The notes: generated from the sequence alone by a model not told the origin. DNA of 15,349 bases from Candidatus Bathyarchaeota archaeon (GCA_014729935.1 WJJB01000252.1:1-15349); one strand, 5' to 3'; positions 1 to 8,005 are shown, numbered from the stretch's first letter. Numbers and translations are program-made.

Positions 1-3
1 ATC

Positions 4-267
4 ATGGATCGCTTCAAGGAGATCATCACGAATAAGACAAAGATCCTTCCCTATGAATTCGCCGACGAGCTTGGAATTGCGGACAAGATCGAGGAATTCT
101 ACGAATTCCTGAACCAGAAGGACAAGGATGGTATCATTGCGCTAAAGAAGGACGAAGTCAGGATAAATAAGACGAAATTGATGGGTGGGTTGATGCTAGG
201 TGATAACTCCATGCTCGAAAGGGCACTTGACAGGTTCCGTGCATGGCTCGAGACGGTTCTCAAGTAA
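4..267 (+). CDS. Unrecognised protein, possibly the C-terminal end of a longer gene
   Basis: An open frame of 87 residues ends at TAA 265-267. The three bases before the ATG at position 4 are in frame and not a stop, so the window edge may cut a longer gene and this ATG may be internal. The product is charged and mostly helical in appearance (many Lys, Glu, Asp and Leu), with a closing helix around residues 65-87. There is no signal peptide, membrane segment or cysteine. I do not recognise the family. It is probably coding, because it runs up to a T-rich stretch and is followed by a promoter-like sequence for the next gene. Neither function nor true start can be judged from the window. Confidence 0.5.
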   Translation: MDRFKEIITNKTKILPYEFADELGIADKIEEFYEFLNQKDKDGIIALKKDEVRINKTKLMGGLMLGDNSMLERALDRFRAWLETVLK

Positions 268-285
268 ATTTCTTCCCAGGCAACA

Positions 286-300
286 TCGATTTTCATTTTT
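286..300 (+). terminator. U-rich terminator-like tract
   Basis: Two T runs (290-293 and 296-300) lie about 25 bases after the stop codon of the first ORF and before the promoter-like sequence of etfB. Archaeal transcription commonly ends at such U-rich tracts without a hairpin. The assignment rests on position and composition only. Confidence 0.4.
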
Positions 301-322
301 AATTCCTATGGTCATGCCAAGT

Positions 323-340
323 CGAAAGGATTTTATCACG
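323..340 (+). promoter_or_regulatory. BRE/TATA-like promoter for the etfB-etfA-lldD-acd cluster
   Basis: The sequence CGAAAGGATTTTATCACG has a purine-rich BRE-like half (CGAAAGG) followed by a TATA-like element (TTTTATC). The TATA centre is about 30 bases before the ATG at 366. With the usual archaeal spacing, transcription would start within a few bases of the ATG. That agrees with the absence of any Shine-Dalgarno sequence before etfB, so the first message is probably leaderless or nearly so. Confidence 0.45.
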
Positions 341-365
341 CTATCGTTGTGTTTTATTTGATTAG

Positions 366-1166
366 ATGCCCCGATCGCCACATATCATCACTTGCATCAA
401 GCAGGTTCCCGGGTCCACCGAGGTCGAGATCGATGACAATGGTTCACTCATTCGAAATGCCGTTGCAGCCAAGATGAATCCGTTCGATCTATTTGCCATA
501 GAGACATCGCTTCGGTTGAAAGAGCAAAACGGTGCAACTGTGACCGCAATAACAATGGGTCCACCTCGCGCGGAATTGATCCTCAGGGAAGCATTCATGA
601 TGGGCGTGGACGAGGGCGTGCTACTCACGGACCGGAGATTTGCCGGTTCTGATGTGCTAGCAACCGCGTGGACGATTTCCCAAGGAATCTTGTCCCTTGC
701 CCCTTATGACCTTGTTATTTGCGGTAGGCAAACCACCGATGGCGATACCGCGCAAGTTGGGGCTGAAATGGCGGAGTTTCTTGGCATCCCCCACGTGACT
801 AATGTGCGTGCCATCCTTTCAAGTAGTGATGAGAGCATCACCGTCGAGGTAGATCTTCCCGGCGCGATTCAAGTTGCTTGCCTCCATTTCCCGTGCTTGA
901 TCACCGTGGAGAAAGATATATTCCAACCCCGGTTACCCTCCTTCAGGAGGAAGCTTGCTACGAGGGATAAGCAAGTAAAGGTGCTGTGTTTGGACGACCT
1001 GCCAGATACTGATGAAAAGCATTATGGACTGCTTGGATCACCCACCAAGGTGCAACGGGTATATCCACCAAGAAGGGATGTTACCAAGGAAATCGTACAT
1101 GGTGATCCACAAACGCTAGCAGAAAGGCTGTTCCACGAGCTTGAAGGGAGGAAGTTCTTGCAATGA
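366..1166 (+). CDS. etfB: Electron transfer flavoprotein subunit beta
   Basis: A 266-residue protein of the EtfB/FixA family, the usual length. It opens with the family strand ending in CIKQVPGSTEVEID and carries NPFDLFAIE near residue 40. It has the FAD/nucleotide-binding loop GRQTTDGDTAQVG at residues 120-132. With EtfA it forms a cytoplasmic flavoprotein that passes electrons between flavin dehydrogenases, NAD(H) and ferredoxin; in bifurcating ETFs the flavin in this subunit splits or merges the electron pairs. It is the first gene of the cluster, has no visible Shine-Dalgarno site, and overlaps etfA by the four bases ATGA (1163-1166), which points to translational coupling. Family assignment is secure. 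The bifurcating role is inferred from the partners, not from a residue test. Confidence 0.95.
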   Translation: MPRSPHIITCIKQVPGSTEVEIDDNGSLIRNAVAAKMNPFDLFAIETSLRLKEQNGATVTAITMGPPRAELILREAFMMGVDEGVLLTDRRFAGSDVLATAWTISQGILSLAPYDLVICGRQTTDGDTAQVGAEMAEFLGIPHVTNVRAILSSSDESITVEVDLPGAIQVACLHFPCLITVEKDIFQPRLPSFRRKLATRDKQVKVLCLDDLPDTDEKHYGLLGSPTKVQRVYPPRRDVTKEIVHGDPQTLAERLFHELEGRKFLQ

Positions 1167-2359
1167 GCCGCATCATCATCCATCAAGAACACGTGGATAA
1201 TTTCCAAGATATACTCCAAGTTTGTCCATTTAATGCCTTGGAGCGTAAAGGAGATGAAATTCGGGTTAATGCGGCATGCAAGCTATGCAAGGTGTGCACC
1301 AAGAAATTCCCCGACGTGTTCGAGCTGGTTCTTGTCGAAGGCCCAACTGTTGATAAAAAGGCATGGAGGGGTGTTGTAGTCTGGGTGGAGCATGATGGTA
1401 AGGTGGTGCATCCAGTCACGTATGAATTGCTGGGAAAGGCTCGGGATCTTGCTGCAGTGATAGATCACCCGGTCTACTGCCTACTTGTAGGTTGTAACGT
1501 TGGAAACATGCCTGATTCGTTATTCAAGAAAGGTGCAGATGAAGTCTTCGTTTATGATGATCATGCATTCAAGGATTTCAGGATAGAGCCGTATGCTGCT
1601 GCGTTCGAGCATTTCATAAATGAAATTCATCCATCAACAATCTTAGTAGGAGGCACCACCATTGGTAGGAGCTTGGCTCCCAGGGTCGCCGCCCGGTTCA
1701 GGACCGGCTTGACTGCTGATTGCACGAAGCTGGAAATGCAGCCAAGTACCGATCTTGACCAGATACGCCCTGCTTTTGGGGGGAATATCATGGCACATAT
1801 CAGGACACCCAACCATCGACCACAGTTTGCAACAGTACGGTATAAGATTTTCAACGAACGGGAAGCATGCGACCCCCCAAATCATCCGAAAATACACTGC
1901 CATTCCATCGACAAGAATAAATTGAAATCTGCCATCAAGGTACTTGAAACGAGGGAAAAGCCCAAGGTAAAAAGTTTGGAAGAAGCGGATACCATCATTG
2001 TCGCAGGTAGGGGCGTGAAAAAAAAGGAGGACTTGGAAATGGTGGAAGATCTTGCGAAATTGCTTGATGCAGAGCTTGCCACGACCCGTCCTCTTATTGA
2101 AGCAGGTTGGGCAGATCCACTCGCGCAAATAGGCCTTTCGGGGAGAACCGTGAAACCTGAGCTTATCATCACTTGCGGCGTCTCGGGCTCCGTCCAATTT
2201 AGGGCTGGGATGAACGGTTCAGGATGCATCATCGCCATCAACACCGACGAGAATGCACCGATATTTGATATTGCGCATTTGGGTGTCGTGGGTGACCTGT
2301 ACGAGATCATACCCTGCTTGATAGACATGATCAAGAACCATGTGAACGAGAAATGCTAA
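1163..2359 (+). CDS. etfA: Electron transfer flavoprotein subunit alpha with N-terminal ferredoxin-like domain
   Basis: 398 residues, longer than plain EtfA (about 310-330) because of an N-terminal extension. The extension holds exactly four cysteines, C21 (CP) and C39-x2-C42-x2-C45, enough for one [4Fe-4S] cluster. The same extension occurs in the EtfA of lactate dehydrogenase/Etf and related clostridial complexes. The C-terminal FAD domain has SGRTVKPELIITCGVSGSVQ (starting near residue 326), then AINTDENAPIFD and GVVGDLYE, which are hallmarks of the alpha-FAD site. A Shine-Dalgarno GGGAGG lies at 1146-1151 inside etfB. The cluster probably relays electrons between ferredoxin and the flavins. 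Family assignment is certain; the direction of electron flow is inferred. Confidence 0.95.
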   Translation: MSRIIIHQEHVDNFQDILQVCPFNALERKGDEIRVNAACKLCKVCTKKFPDVFELVLVEGPTVDKKAWRGVVVWVEHDGKVVHPVTYELLGKARDLAAVIDHPVYCLLVGCNVGNMPDSLFKKGADEVFVYDDHAFKDFRIEPYAAAFEHFINEIHPSTILVGGTTIGRSLAPRVAARFRTGLTADCTKLEMQPSTDLDQIRPAFGGNIMAHIRTPNHRPQFATVRYKIFNEREACDPPNHPKIHCHSIDKNKLKSAIKVLETREKPKVKSLEEADTIIVAGRGVKKKEDLEMVEDLAKLLDAELATTRPLIEAGWADPLAQIGLSGRTVKPELIITCGVSGSVQFRAGMNGSGCIIAINTDENAPIFDIAHLGVVGDLYEIIPCLIDMIKNHVNEKC

Positions 2360-2397
2360 AAATATTCGAATCTTGATGAAATGGAGAAAAACGAATA

Positions 2398-3801
2398 ATG
2401 AGATCGTTTAATAAAATCGAGGAAAATGACATTTCATTTTTCACGCAGGTATGTGGAGAGGGAAATGTCTTGATCGGTGATGAGATCAGTGAAGATTTTG
2501 GTCGGGACGAGATGACTCCCGAATCGATGCGAGTAATGCCGGAAGTCCTCGTGACAGTTGATCAAGCCAATCAAGTCTCACGGCTATTGGAATACGCGAC
2601 CCAAAAACGCATTCCGGTAACTCCAAGGGGGCAAGGTACCGGACTGGTCATGGGTTCGGTGGCAGTGCATGGTGGCTTGATGCTTGATTTATCCAAGATG
2701 GATGGAATTTTAGAGCTCGATAGGGAAAACTTGACCCTAACCGTTGAACCCGGGGCGCTCATCATGGATATTCGTGCATTTGCCGAAGCCCACGACCTTT
2801 TCTACCCACCCATGCCAGGAGAGCAGAGTGCCTCGATAGGTGGGAATATTTCTACCAATGCGGGTGGCATGAAAGCGGTGAAGTACGGGGTGACAAGGGA
2901 TTACGTTCGTGGGCTTGAAGTAGTGCTTCCAACGGGAGAAATTCTGCAATTGGGAGGAAAGGTGGCTAAGAATAGCTCGGGATACAGCCTCAAGGACCTG
3001 ATCATTGGTTCGGAGGGAACCTTGGCCATCGTCACCAAGGCAATTCTCCGGCTGGTACCAAATCCCGCTTGCACGGTGAGCCTGCTTGTACCTTATCCAG
3101 ATGCACTTAGTGCAATCCGGGCTGTACCAATCCTCCTTCAAGGTAAAATCATGCCAGTTGCAGTGGAATTCATGGAAGGTGACGTGATCGTGGCAGCCGA
3201 GCGATACCTCGGGAAAAAATTCCCGGATCATTCTGCTGAAGCTTACCTGCTCTTGAGCTTGGATGGGAGGAGCAAGGATGACGTGGAAAGGGATTACGAG
3301 CATATCGCCACCACGTGTCTCCACACCGGTGCTATCGATGTTTTTATCTCCGACACCCAAGAACGGCAAGATGCAATCTGGTCTGCCAGGGGAGCATTCC
3401 TCGAAGGTATAAAAGCAATGACCACGGAAATGGACGAATGTGACGTTGTTGTACCAATCAGTAAGATAGTTGAATTTCTTGAAGAAAAGCAAGCACTCGA
3501 GCAGCAATCATCATTAAGGATTAGATCATTTGCCCATGCTGGCGATGGTAACCTACATGTTTACATCCTTAAGGACGATATTGATGATGCAACATGGGAG
3601 AAACAGTTGCATCTGGTCATGTCAGCCTTGTACCGGAAAGCTCGGGACTTAGGTGGAAAGGTATCGGGCGAGCACGGCATCGGTTTCATGAAGCGAGAGT
3701 TCCTCGAGCAATCCGCCGGCGCCAAGGCTGTTTCCTTGATGCGTGGCATCAAGCGAGTATTCGATCCCGAAGGTATCTTGAACCCGGGAAAGGTGTGCTG
3801 A
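2398..3801 (+). CDS. lctD: FAD-linked D-lactate / 2-hydroxyacid dehydrogenase (GlcD/LctD family)
   Basis: 467 residues of the type-4 FAD-binding oxidase family (GlcD, D-lactate dehydrogenase, D-2-hydroxyglutarate dehydrogenase). The N-terminal FAD domain has PRGQGTG at 76-82, GGNISTNAGG at 148-157 and GSEGTLAIV from 204. The C-terminal cap carries the substrate/metal site HAGDGNLH (380-387) and GEHGIG (424-429, H426). The protein ends in NPGKVC as in LctD. It probably oxidises D-lactate or a related 2-hydroxyacid and hands electrons to EtfAB. GGAG at 2383-2386 precedes the ATG by 11 bases, and the gap to etfA is 38 bp. Family is certain. Lactate as substrate is the best guess from the etfB-etfA-lctD order; glycolate or 2-hydroxyglutarate cannot be excluded. 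Confidence 0.88.
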   Translation: MRSFNKIEENDISFFTQVCGEGNVLIGDEISEDFGRDEMTPESMRVMPEVLVTVDQANQVSRLLEYATQKRIPVTPRGQGTGLVMGSVAVHGGLMLDLSKMDGILELDRENLTLTVEPGALIMDIRAFAEAHDLFYPPMPGEQSASIGGNISTNAGGMKAVKYGVTRDYVRGLEVVLPTGEILQLGGKVAKNSSGYSLKDLIIGSEGTLAIVTKAILRLVPNPACTVSLLVPYPDALSAIRAVPILLQGKIMPVAVEFMEGDVIVAAERYLGKKFPDHSAEAYLLLSLDGRSKDDVERDYEHIATTCLHTGAIDVFISDTQERQDAIWSARGAFLEGIKAMTTEMDECDVVVPISKIVEFLEEKQALEQQSSLRIRSFAHAGDGNLHVYILKDDIDDATWEKQLHLVMSALYRKARDLGGKVSGEHGIGFMKREFLEQSAGAKAVSLMRGIKRVFDPEGILNPGKVC

Positions 3802-3805
3802 CAGC

Positions 3806-3819
3806 CGAGGGCTTTATCT
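3806..3819 (+). promoter_or_regulatory. Possible internal promoter before the acyl-CoA dehydrogenase gene
   Basis: GAGGGCTTTATCTG lies in the 67-bp gap between the hydroxyacid dehydrogenase and the acyl-CoA dehydrogenase. It shares the TTTATC core and a purine-rich upstream half with the candidate promoter before etfB. It could let the last gene be transcribed separately. The evidence is resemblance only. Confidence 0.2.
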
Positions 3820-3868
3820 GCGTTCCCTGCCAATGGTACTATCATCGAAACAAGCAAGGTGCTTGATG

Positions 3869-5143
3869 ATGGTATATTATGATTTCATGTTATCTGAACG
3901 GGAGAACAAGATAAAGGAACAAGTGCGAAAATTCGTGAAAGAGAAGATCGACCCTGGATTATTGAAGAAGATGGACCGTGATGAGGTCCAGTTTCCAACA
4001 GAATTCCTCACGGCGGTTGCGGAAGAAAACCTTCTTGGACTGAGATTTCCAAAAAAATGGGGTGGTCAGGGAATGGGATGGACTGCTGAAATCGCTGCGT
4101 TGGAAGAAATAGGCCCATTGGGTCTAGCCTTGGGTTGCCAGTATTCCATGCCAAGCATCGTTGGAGAAGCATTTGACAAGTTCGGCACTGAAGAGCAAAA
4201 GGAGAAATACCTGAAGCCAACTCTCGAAGCTCGCCTTTTTTCCGCTGAGGCACTCACCGAACCACGGGGTGGATCAAATTTCTTTGGCGCAACCACCAAG
4301 GCAACCAAAGATGGGGATGATTACTTGCTCACGGGGCAGAAACGGTTCGTAATTGGTGCCGAAGGTGCGGATTACTTCCTCGTGTATGCTAGAACGGGTG
4401 ATTCATCAACCAGCCCGAAGGACGCGATCACCCTTTTCGTTGTAGAGAAGGACATGGGTGTAGAAACGAAATACCTGTACAACCTGCTTGGGTGCAGGGG
4501 TGGTGGTGCGGGAAGATTGATATTTAACAAAGTGCGGGTTCCCAAGGAAAATATCATTGGTTCCGAGGGTGAAGGGGGCCGTATTTTTTACCAGATGATG
4601 ATTCCAGAGCGCATGACCAGTGCTGCTGGGGTACTAGGGTTGGCAAGAGCTGCTCTTGATGTCGCGGGGATATATTCCGCAAAGCGCAAGCAGTTTGGTA
4701 AACATATCAGGGAGTGGCAAGGTGTTTCGTTCAAGATTGCAGAGAGCCAGATGCTACTTGATGCCTCACGAGCCATCACTTACATGGCTGCCAAAGCTAT
4801 CGATTCTGGGCAATCTGGTGGAACATGTCGCCGCCTTGTTAGCGAGGCAAAGAGATTTGCAACCGAAAAGGGATGGGATATCGTGAATCATGCAATGCAA
4901 GTTTGCGGTGGTATTGGTTACACGCAAATATATCCCATTGAACGAATGTTGCGGGATATGCGACTTTCATTCATCTGGACAGGAACATCGGAAATCATGA
5001 ATCTCATCATCCAACACGAGTATTACAAGGATCTTTTCGAGAAAATGAAATCCGAATCACTCAGGGACTCGGAGGCTGATGCCATGGATTCGGGCGAGTC
5101 CGATGAGAAGGTGTTTACAGCGGAGGATCAACGTCTCGATTAG
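3869..5143 (+). CDS. Acyl-CoA dehydrogenase family protein
   Basis: About 424 residues with the full acyl-CoA dehydrogenase fold: N-terminal helices (LSEREN...), middle beta domain (EPRGGSNFFGATTKA, GQKRFVIGAEGAD), and C-terminal helices with RKQFGKHIREWQG, QVCGGIGYTQ and the closing GTSEIMNLIIQHEYY. It is a FAD enzyme that forms the 2,3-double bond of acyl-CoA and passes electrons to ETF, fitting the etf genes upstream. The usual catalytic Glu (YEGTSEI) is Thr here (IWTGTSEI, T371). A Glu is present in IPERM (E247), the position used by isovaleryl- and long-chain acyl-CoA dehydrogenases. A roughly 30-residue acidic tail follows the fold. Start: an AGGTG site at 3857-3861 favours ATG 3869; ATG 3866 is possible, and the in-frame ATG at 3833 lies before the ribosome site. 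Substrate unknown. Confidence 0.92.
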   Translation: MVYYDFMLSERENKIKEQVRKFVKEKIDPGLLKKMDRDEVQFPTEFLTAVAEENLLGLRFPKKWGGQGMGWTAEIAALEEIGPLGLALGCQYSMPSIVGEAFDKFGTEEQKEKYLKPTLEARLFSAEALTEPRGGSNFFGATTKATKDGDDYLLTGQKRFVIGAEGADYFLVYARTGDSSTSPKDAITLFVVEKDMGVETKYLYNLLGCRGGGAGRLIFNKVRVPKENIIGSEGEGGRIFYQMMIPERMTSAAGVLGLARAALDVAGIYSAKRKQFGKHIREWQGVSFKIAESQMLLDASRAITYMAAKAIDSGQSGGTCRRLVSEAKRFATEKGWDIVNHAMQVCGGIGYTQIYPIERMLRDMRLSFIWTGTSEIMNLIIQHEYYKDLFEKMKSESLRDSEADAMDSGESDEKVFTAEDQRLD

Positions 5144-5193
5144 GATACGAATTTCGTTGAAATGCACGATACAATAATTCACTGGGGAAATCC

Positions 5194-7659
5194 ATGGAGG
5201 AAAAACCAAGTAGACTCGATGCACGCGAGAAGACCGTTACCATCAGCAATGGGTCGATCAAGGTCGAGGTAAAACTCGAGCCATTCTCTTATTCTATCAT
5301 CGATGACTTGGATGGAAAGTTGGTGATTTCTGGCGCCCGAACTGCTTATGCGTTTTCCGTGATACGCGCGGGGAAGATGATCGAGAGCCAGGAAATTTAC
5401 TCGGATCAATTTACTTGCAGGGGGCACGAGTCATGTGAATCACTTGTACCGTGGGAATCAGGAGCAATAACCAAGCGATTCCTGCTCGATCACCCTCGTT
5501 TAGGTTTCGAGGCATGGATTTCGTTTGATATTCCCGCACAGGGTTCCAGGATTATTATAAAAACCGGAATAATAAACAATCGAGAATACCCGGTGAACAT
5601 TGATCACGTGTCTCCATTAATGTTATCTGATGACAATGCCAGCACGTTTTTCGATGGAAATTTCAACGATCTAATGGTATATTATAACGGATATCAATCT
5701 TGGTCCATGTGCAGGGTTTTCAGTCTTTCCGAAAAGCAATTTCATGCGCCATTCAAGATCGCCCAGTACCCCCATCATTACAACCGGAAACGGTTCTTCA
5801 AGTGGTTGAGAAGGCCACGGGGACACGTTTCATCGAACGGAGTAACGGTTATCACCAATCCCAAGACCTTGCAATCCATGACCATCGGGTTTGTCAATCA
5901 TTCATCAAGCCATGGCGAATTACGCGTGAGAGCCAGCAGGAGCCGGCAAAGGGTAGAATTACTAGAGGCGAGAAGCTGGCAAGATGGACGGGTGTTGAAA
6001 CCAGCTCAAGCGTCATCATCGATGGAGCTTTTTATCCAAGAAAAAAACAATTACCCCCGGTGCTTGGACGAGTACTCCGTCTACGTGAACAAATTCATGA
6101 AAGCCGAATTGTGGAAAAACGTTCCATTCGGTTATTGCACGTGGTATTATTATTACTCGAAAATCAACGAGAAGGAATTTCTCAAGAACCTGGAGATAGC
6201 GGTTGATGAAGATAAGAATCCCTTTTTCACCCTTGATTACTTCCAGCTGGATGATGGCTTCCAACCATCAAAGGGACAATGCGGCGATTGGCGAAGAACG
6301 GATGATGAGAAATTTCCCCGTGGCTTGAAACCCGTCGTGGACGCCATAACGTCCAAGGGACTCAATCCAGGATTGTGGATTGCTCCATTCAATGCAGCTC
6401 CCTTTTCAGACTTGGCAAAGGCACATCCAGATTGGCTCCTGCGTGATAGGAAAGGAAAACCGATAAAGGGCTGCTTCATATCAGGGAAATTCCAATATGC
6501 CTTGGATCCCACCCACCCGGGTGTGCTGGCTTTCTTGCACGATCTCGTGACATATCTGGTGCAGGAGATTGGATTCACCTACATCAAGATCGATTTCTTG
6601 TTCAGTGCGATCGTGGATGGCGGGGTATTTCATGATGATGAGGTTACTCGCATAGAAGCATACAGGAATGCCATGATGGAAATCAGGGAAGCAGCCGGGA
6701 AGGAAGTATTCATACTTGGTTGTGGTGCTCCCCTCTTGGAAAGTGTTGGTTGCGTGAACGGCATGAGGATATCCGCTGATACATTGGACAAGTGGACAAT
6801 GCTTGATGGTATCCTCTCCCGGCTGGATATCGTGGTTCCTGGAATGAAATATGCACTTCTCAATACCATCACCCGTAGTTGGATGCACAAGAAGCTGTGG
6901 ATCAATGATCCCGATTGCTTGATCGTTCGGGAGAAAGGTTCGAAGCTCACCTTGCATGAAATTCAAACCGAAATCACTCTCATGGGCTTGAGTGGTGGAC
7001 AGATTTCCATATCAGAAGACTTGGAACGCTTGGATGCAGGAAGCATGAAGCGCGTGGCACTCCTACACCCCATATATCCTGAGCCAGCATTCTCGCCAGA
7101 CATGTTCGTTGAGCAATACCCACGGCTTTTCATGGTCGGTGGTTCCTCACCAATCCATGGTCTTTGGAAAGTGGTAGCTTGCGTGAACTGGAATAAGAAG
7201 CCAGCAGATTACACGCTTCACCTTTCCGATATTAGTTGCGATCCAAACCATGAATATCACTGCATGGATTTCTGGAACCAAGCATACTTGGGACGCGTGA
7301 TGGGAGGTGATAGCTTGGATCTTCCCGATATCGAGGGTCATGGGTGCCGGTTGCTCAGGATCACGAGGGTTGCTTTGAAGGAACAACCCTTGCTACTTGG
7401 AACTACCTTTCATGTCATTCAAGGTGCCTTGGAAGTCGATGAATTCACGTTCGATCCCGGTGAAGCCACTCTTACCATCCGCTTGAAGAAGAACGGGACG
7501 CACGAGGGTAAGGTCTTCTTTGAATTACCAGAGCGTTTTTTCATTGATGATATTATTGGAAATGATTTTAATGTCGAAAATATGGCATCCCAGGTGATTT
7601 CAATTGGGCTCCAATTCACCGATCAGGCACGAGTCGTCCTCAGGTTGGAACGAGCATGA
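5194..7659 (+). CDS. Alpha-galactosidase-like glycoside hydrolase, family GH36
   Basis: 821 residues in three parts: an N-terminal beta-sandwich domain (about 1-305), a catalytic TIM barrel (about 310-640) and a C-terminal beta domain. The barrel opens with GYCTWYYYYS (from 313) and has LDYFQLDDGFQ, GLNPGLWIAPF, the nucleophile motif YIKIDFL (D467) and the acid/base motif RISADT (D529), preceded by GCGAP. These are the paired catalytic aspartates of clan GH-D. It probably removes alpha-linked galactose (or N-acetylgalactosamine) from oligosaccharides. There is no signal peptide or membrane segment, so it acts in the cytoplasm. No sugar transporter or regulator adjoins it. It follows the acyl-CoA dehydrogenase by 50 bp; the ribosome site is weak (GGGG at 5184-5187). 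Family secure, substrate inferred. Confidence 0.92.
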   Translation: MEEKPSRLDAREKTVTISNGSIKVEVKLEPFSYSIIDDLDGKLVISGARTAYAFSVIRAGKMIESQEIYSDQFTCRGHESCESLVPWESGAITKRFLLDHPRLGFEAWISFDIPAQGSRIIIKTGIINNREYPVNIDHVSPLMLSDDNASTFFDGNFNDLMVYYNGYQSWSMCRVFSLSEKQFHAPFKIAQYPHHYNRKRFFKWLRRPRGHVSSNGVTVITNPKTLQSMTIGFVNHSSSHGELRVRASRSRQRVELLEARSWQDGRVLKPAQASSSMELFIQEKNNYPRCLDEYSVYVNKFMKAELWKNVPFGYCTWYYYYSKINEKEFLKNLEIAVDEDKNPFFTLDYFQLDDGFQPSKGQCGDWRRTDDEKFPRGLKPVVDAITSKGLNPGLWIAPFNAAPFSDLAKAHPDWLLRDRKGKPIKGCFISGKFQYALDPTHPGVLAFLHDLVTYLVQEIGFTYIKIDFLFSAIVDGGVFHDDEVTRIEAYRNAMMEIREAAGKEVFILGCGAPLLESVGCVNGMRISADTLDKWTMLDGILSRLDIVVPGMKYALLNTITRSWMHKKLWINDPDCLIVREKGSKLTLHEIQTEITLMGLSGGQISISEDLERLDAGSMKRVALLHPIYPEPAFSPDMFVEQYPRLFMVGGSSPIHGLWKVVACVNWNKKPADYTLHLSDISCDPNHEYHCMDFWNQAYLGRVMGGDSLDLPDIEGHGCRLLRITRVALKEQPLLLGTTFHVIQGALEVDEFTFDPGEATLTIRLKKNGTHEGKVFFELPERFFIDDIIGNDFNVENMASQVISIGLQFTDQARVVLRLERA

Positions 7660-7741
7660 CGCCATGCTTTAGTGAAGTTTAAAGAACTCCAAGCCTTCTT
7701 TTCTGGTGATATACCACGTTCAAAATTGTGAGGAATCATTC

Positions 7742-7927
7742 ATGAAATGTAGAGCCTGCATGGCATGTAAGGAATATATCATCATTAAAGATGGTTCATA
7801 CAAGAACCAGAAAGCAATTCAACTATTCGAGCGGGAACACTCGGGACATTTTATCGGGACCGTTGATTATACCGAGGTAAAGGAAGGATATACCAGCAAA
7901 ACGAACGAGTATATGGACCGAGCTTGA
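7742..7927 (+). CDS. Small Cys/His protein, probable zinc-binding, function unknown
   Basis: 61 residues. The N-terminus MKCRACMACKEY spaces three cysteines two apart (C3, C6, C9), and a later REHSGH gives H33 and H36. This could form a zinc site of the zinc-finger or zinc-ribbon kind, though the 23-residue spacing is longer than in a classical C2H2 finger. I chose ATG 7742 because GAGG at 7730-7733 lies eight bases before it. An in-frame GTG at 7706 would add 12 residues but has no ribosome site. The gene sits alone between the GH36 gene (82 bp) and grpE (78 bp). I do not recognise a named family. DNA/RNA binding or a protein-protein role are both open. Confidence 0.65.
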   Translation: MKCRACMACKEYIIIKDGSYKNQKAIQLFEREHSGHFIGTVDYTEVKEGYTSKTNEYMDRA

Positions 7928-7960
7928 TCATTCCAAAAAGAGGAAACAAAAGATAGTAGC

Positions 7961-7990
7961 AATCAATAAATACATGTTATTTTTATTTCG
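7961..7990 (+). promoter_or_regulatory. A/T-rich promoter-like segment before grpE
   Basis: A strongly A/T-rich run with TATA-like pieces AATAAATACA and TTATTTTTATTT lies just before the Shine-Dalgarno site AGGTGA (7994-7999) of grpE. Because a ribosome site is present the transcript must have a short leader, so the more upstream element is the likelier TATA box. No CIRCE-like or other heat-shock operator is visible. Confidence 0.3.
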
Positions 7991-8005
7991 TTCAGGTGAC
8001 CCATG

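Noticed and set aside
2737..3507. Minus-strand open frame of 256 codons opposite the hydroxyacid dehydrogenase
   Set aside because: Antisense to a gene with all family motifs; no ribosome site and no plausible protein pattern.
5147..5157. Small palindrome ACGAA-T-TTCGT after the acyl-CoA dehydrogenase stop
   Set aside because: Only a 5-bp stem with a one-base centre in an A/T-rich gap; expected by chance and not linked to any known operator.
7706..7741. GTG start for the small Cys/His protein
   Set aside because: No ribosome site precedes it, whereas ATG 7742 has GAGG at ideal distance and begins the Cys motif.
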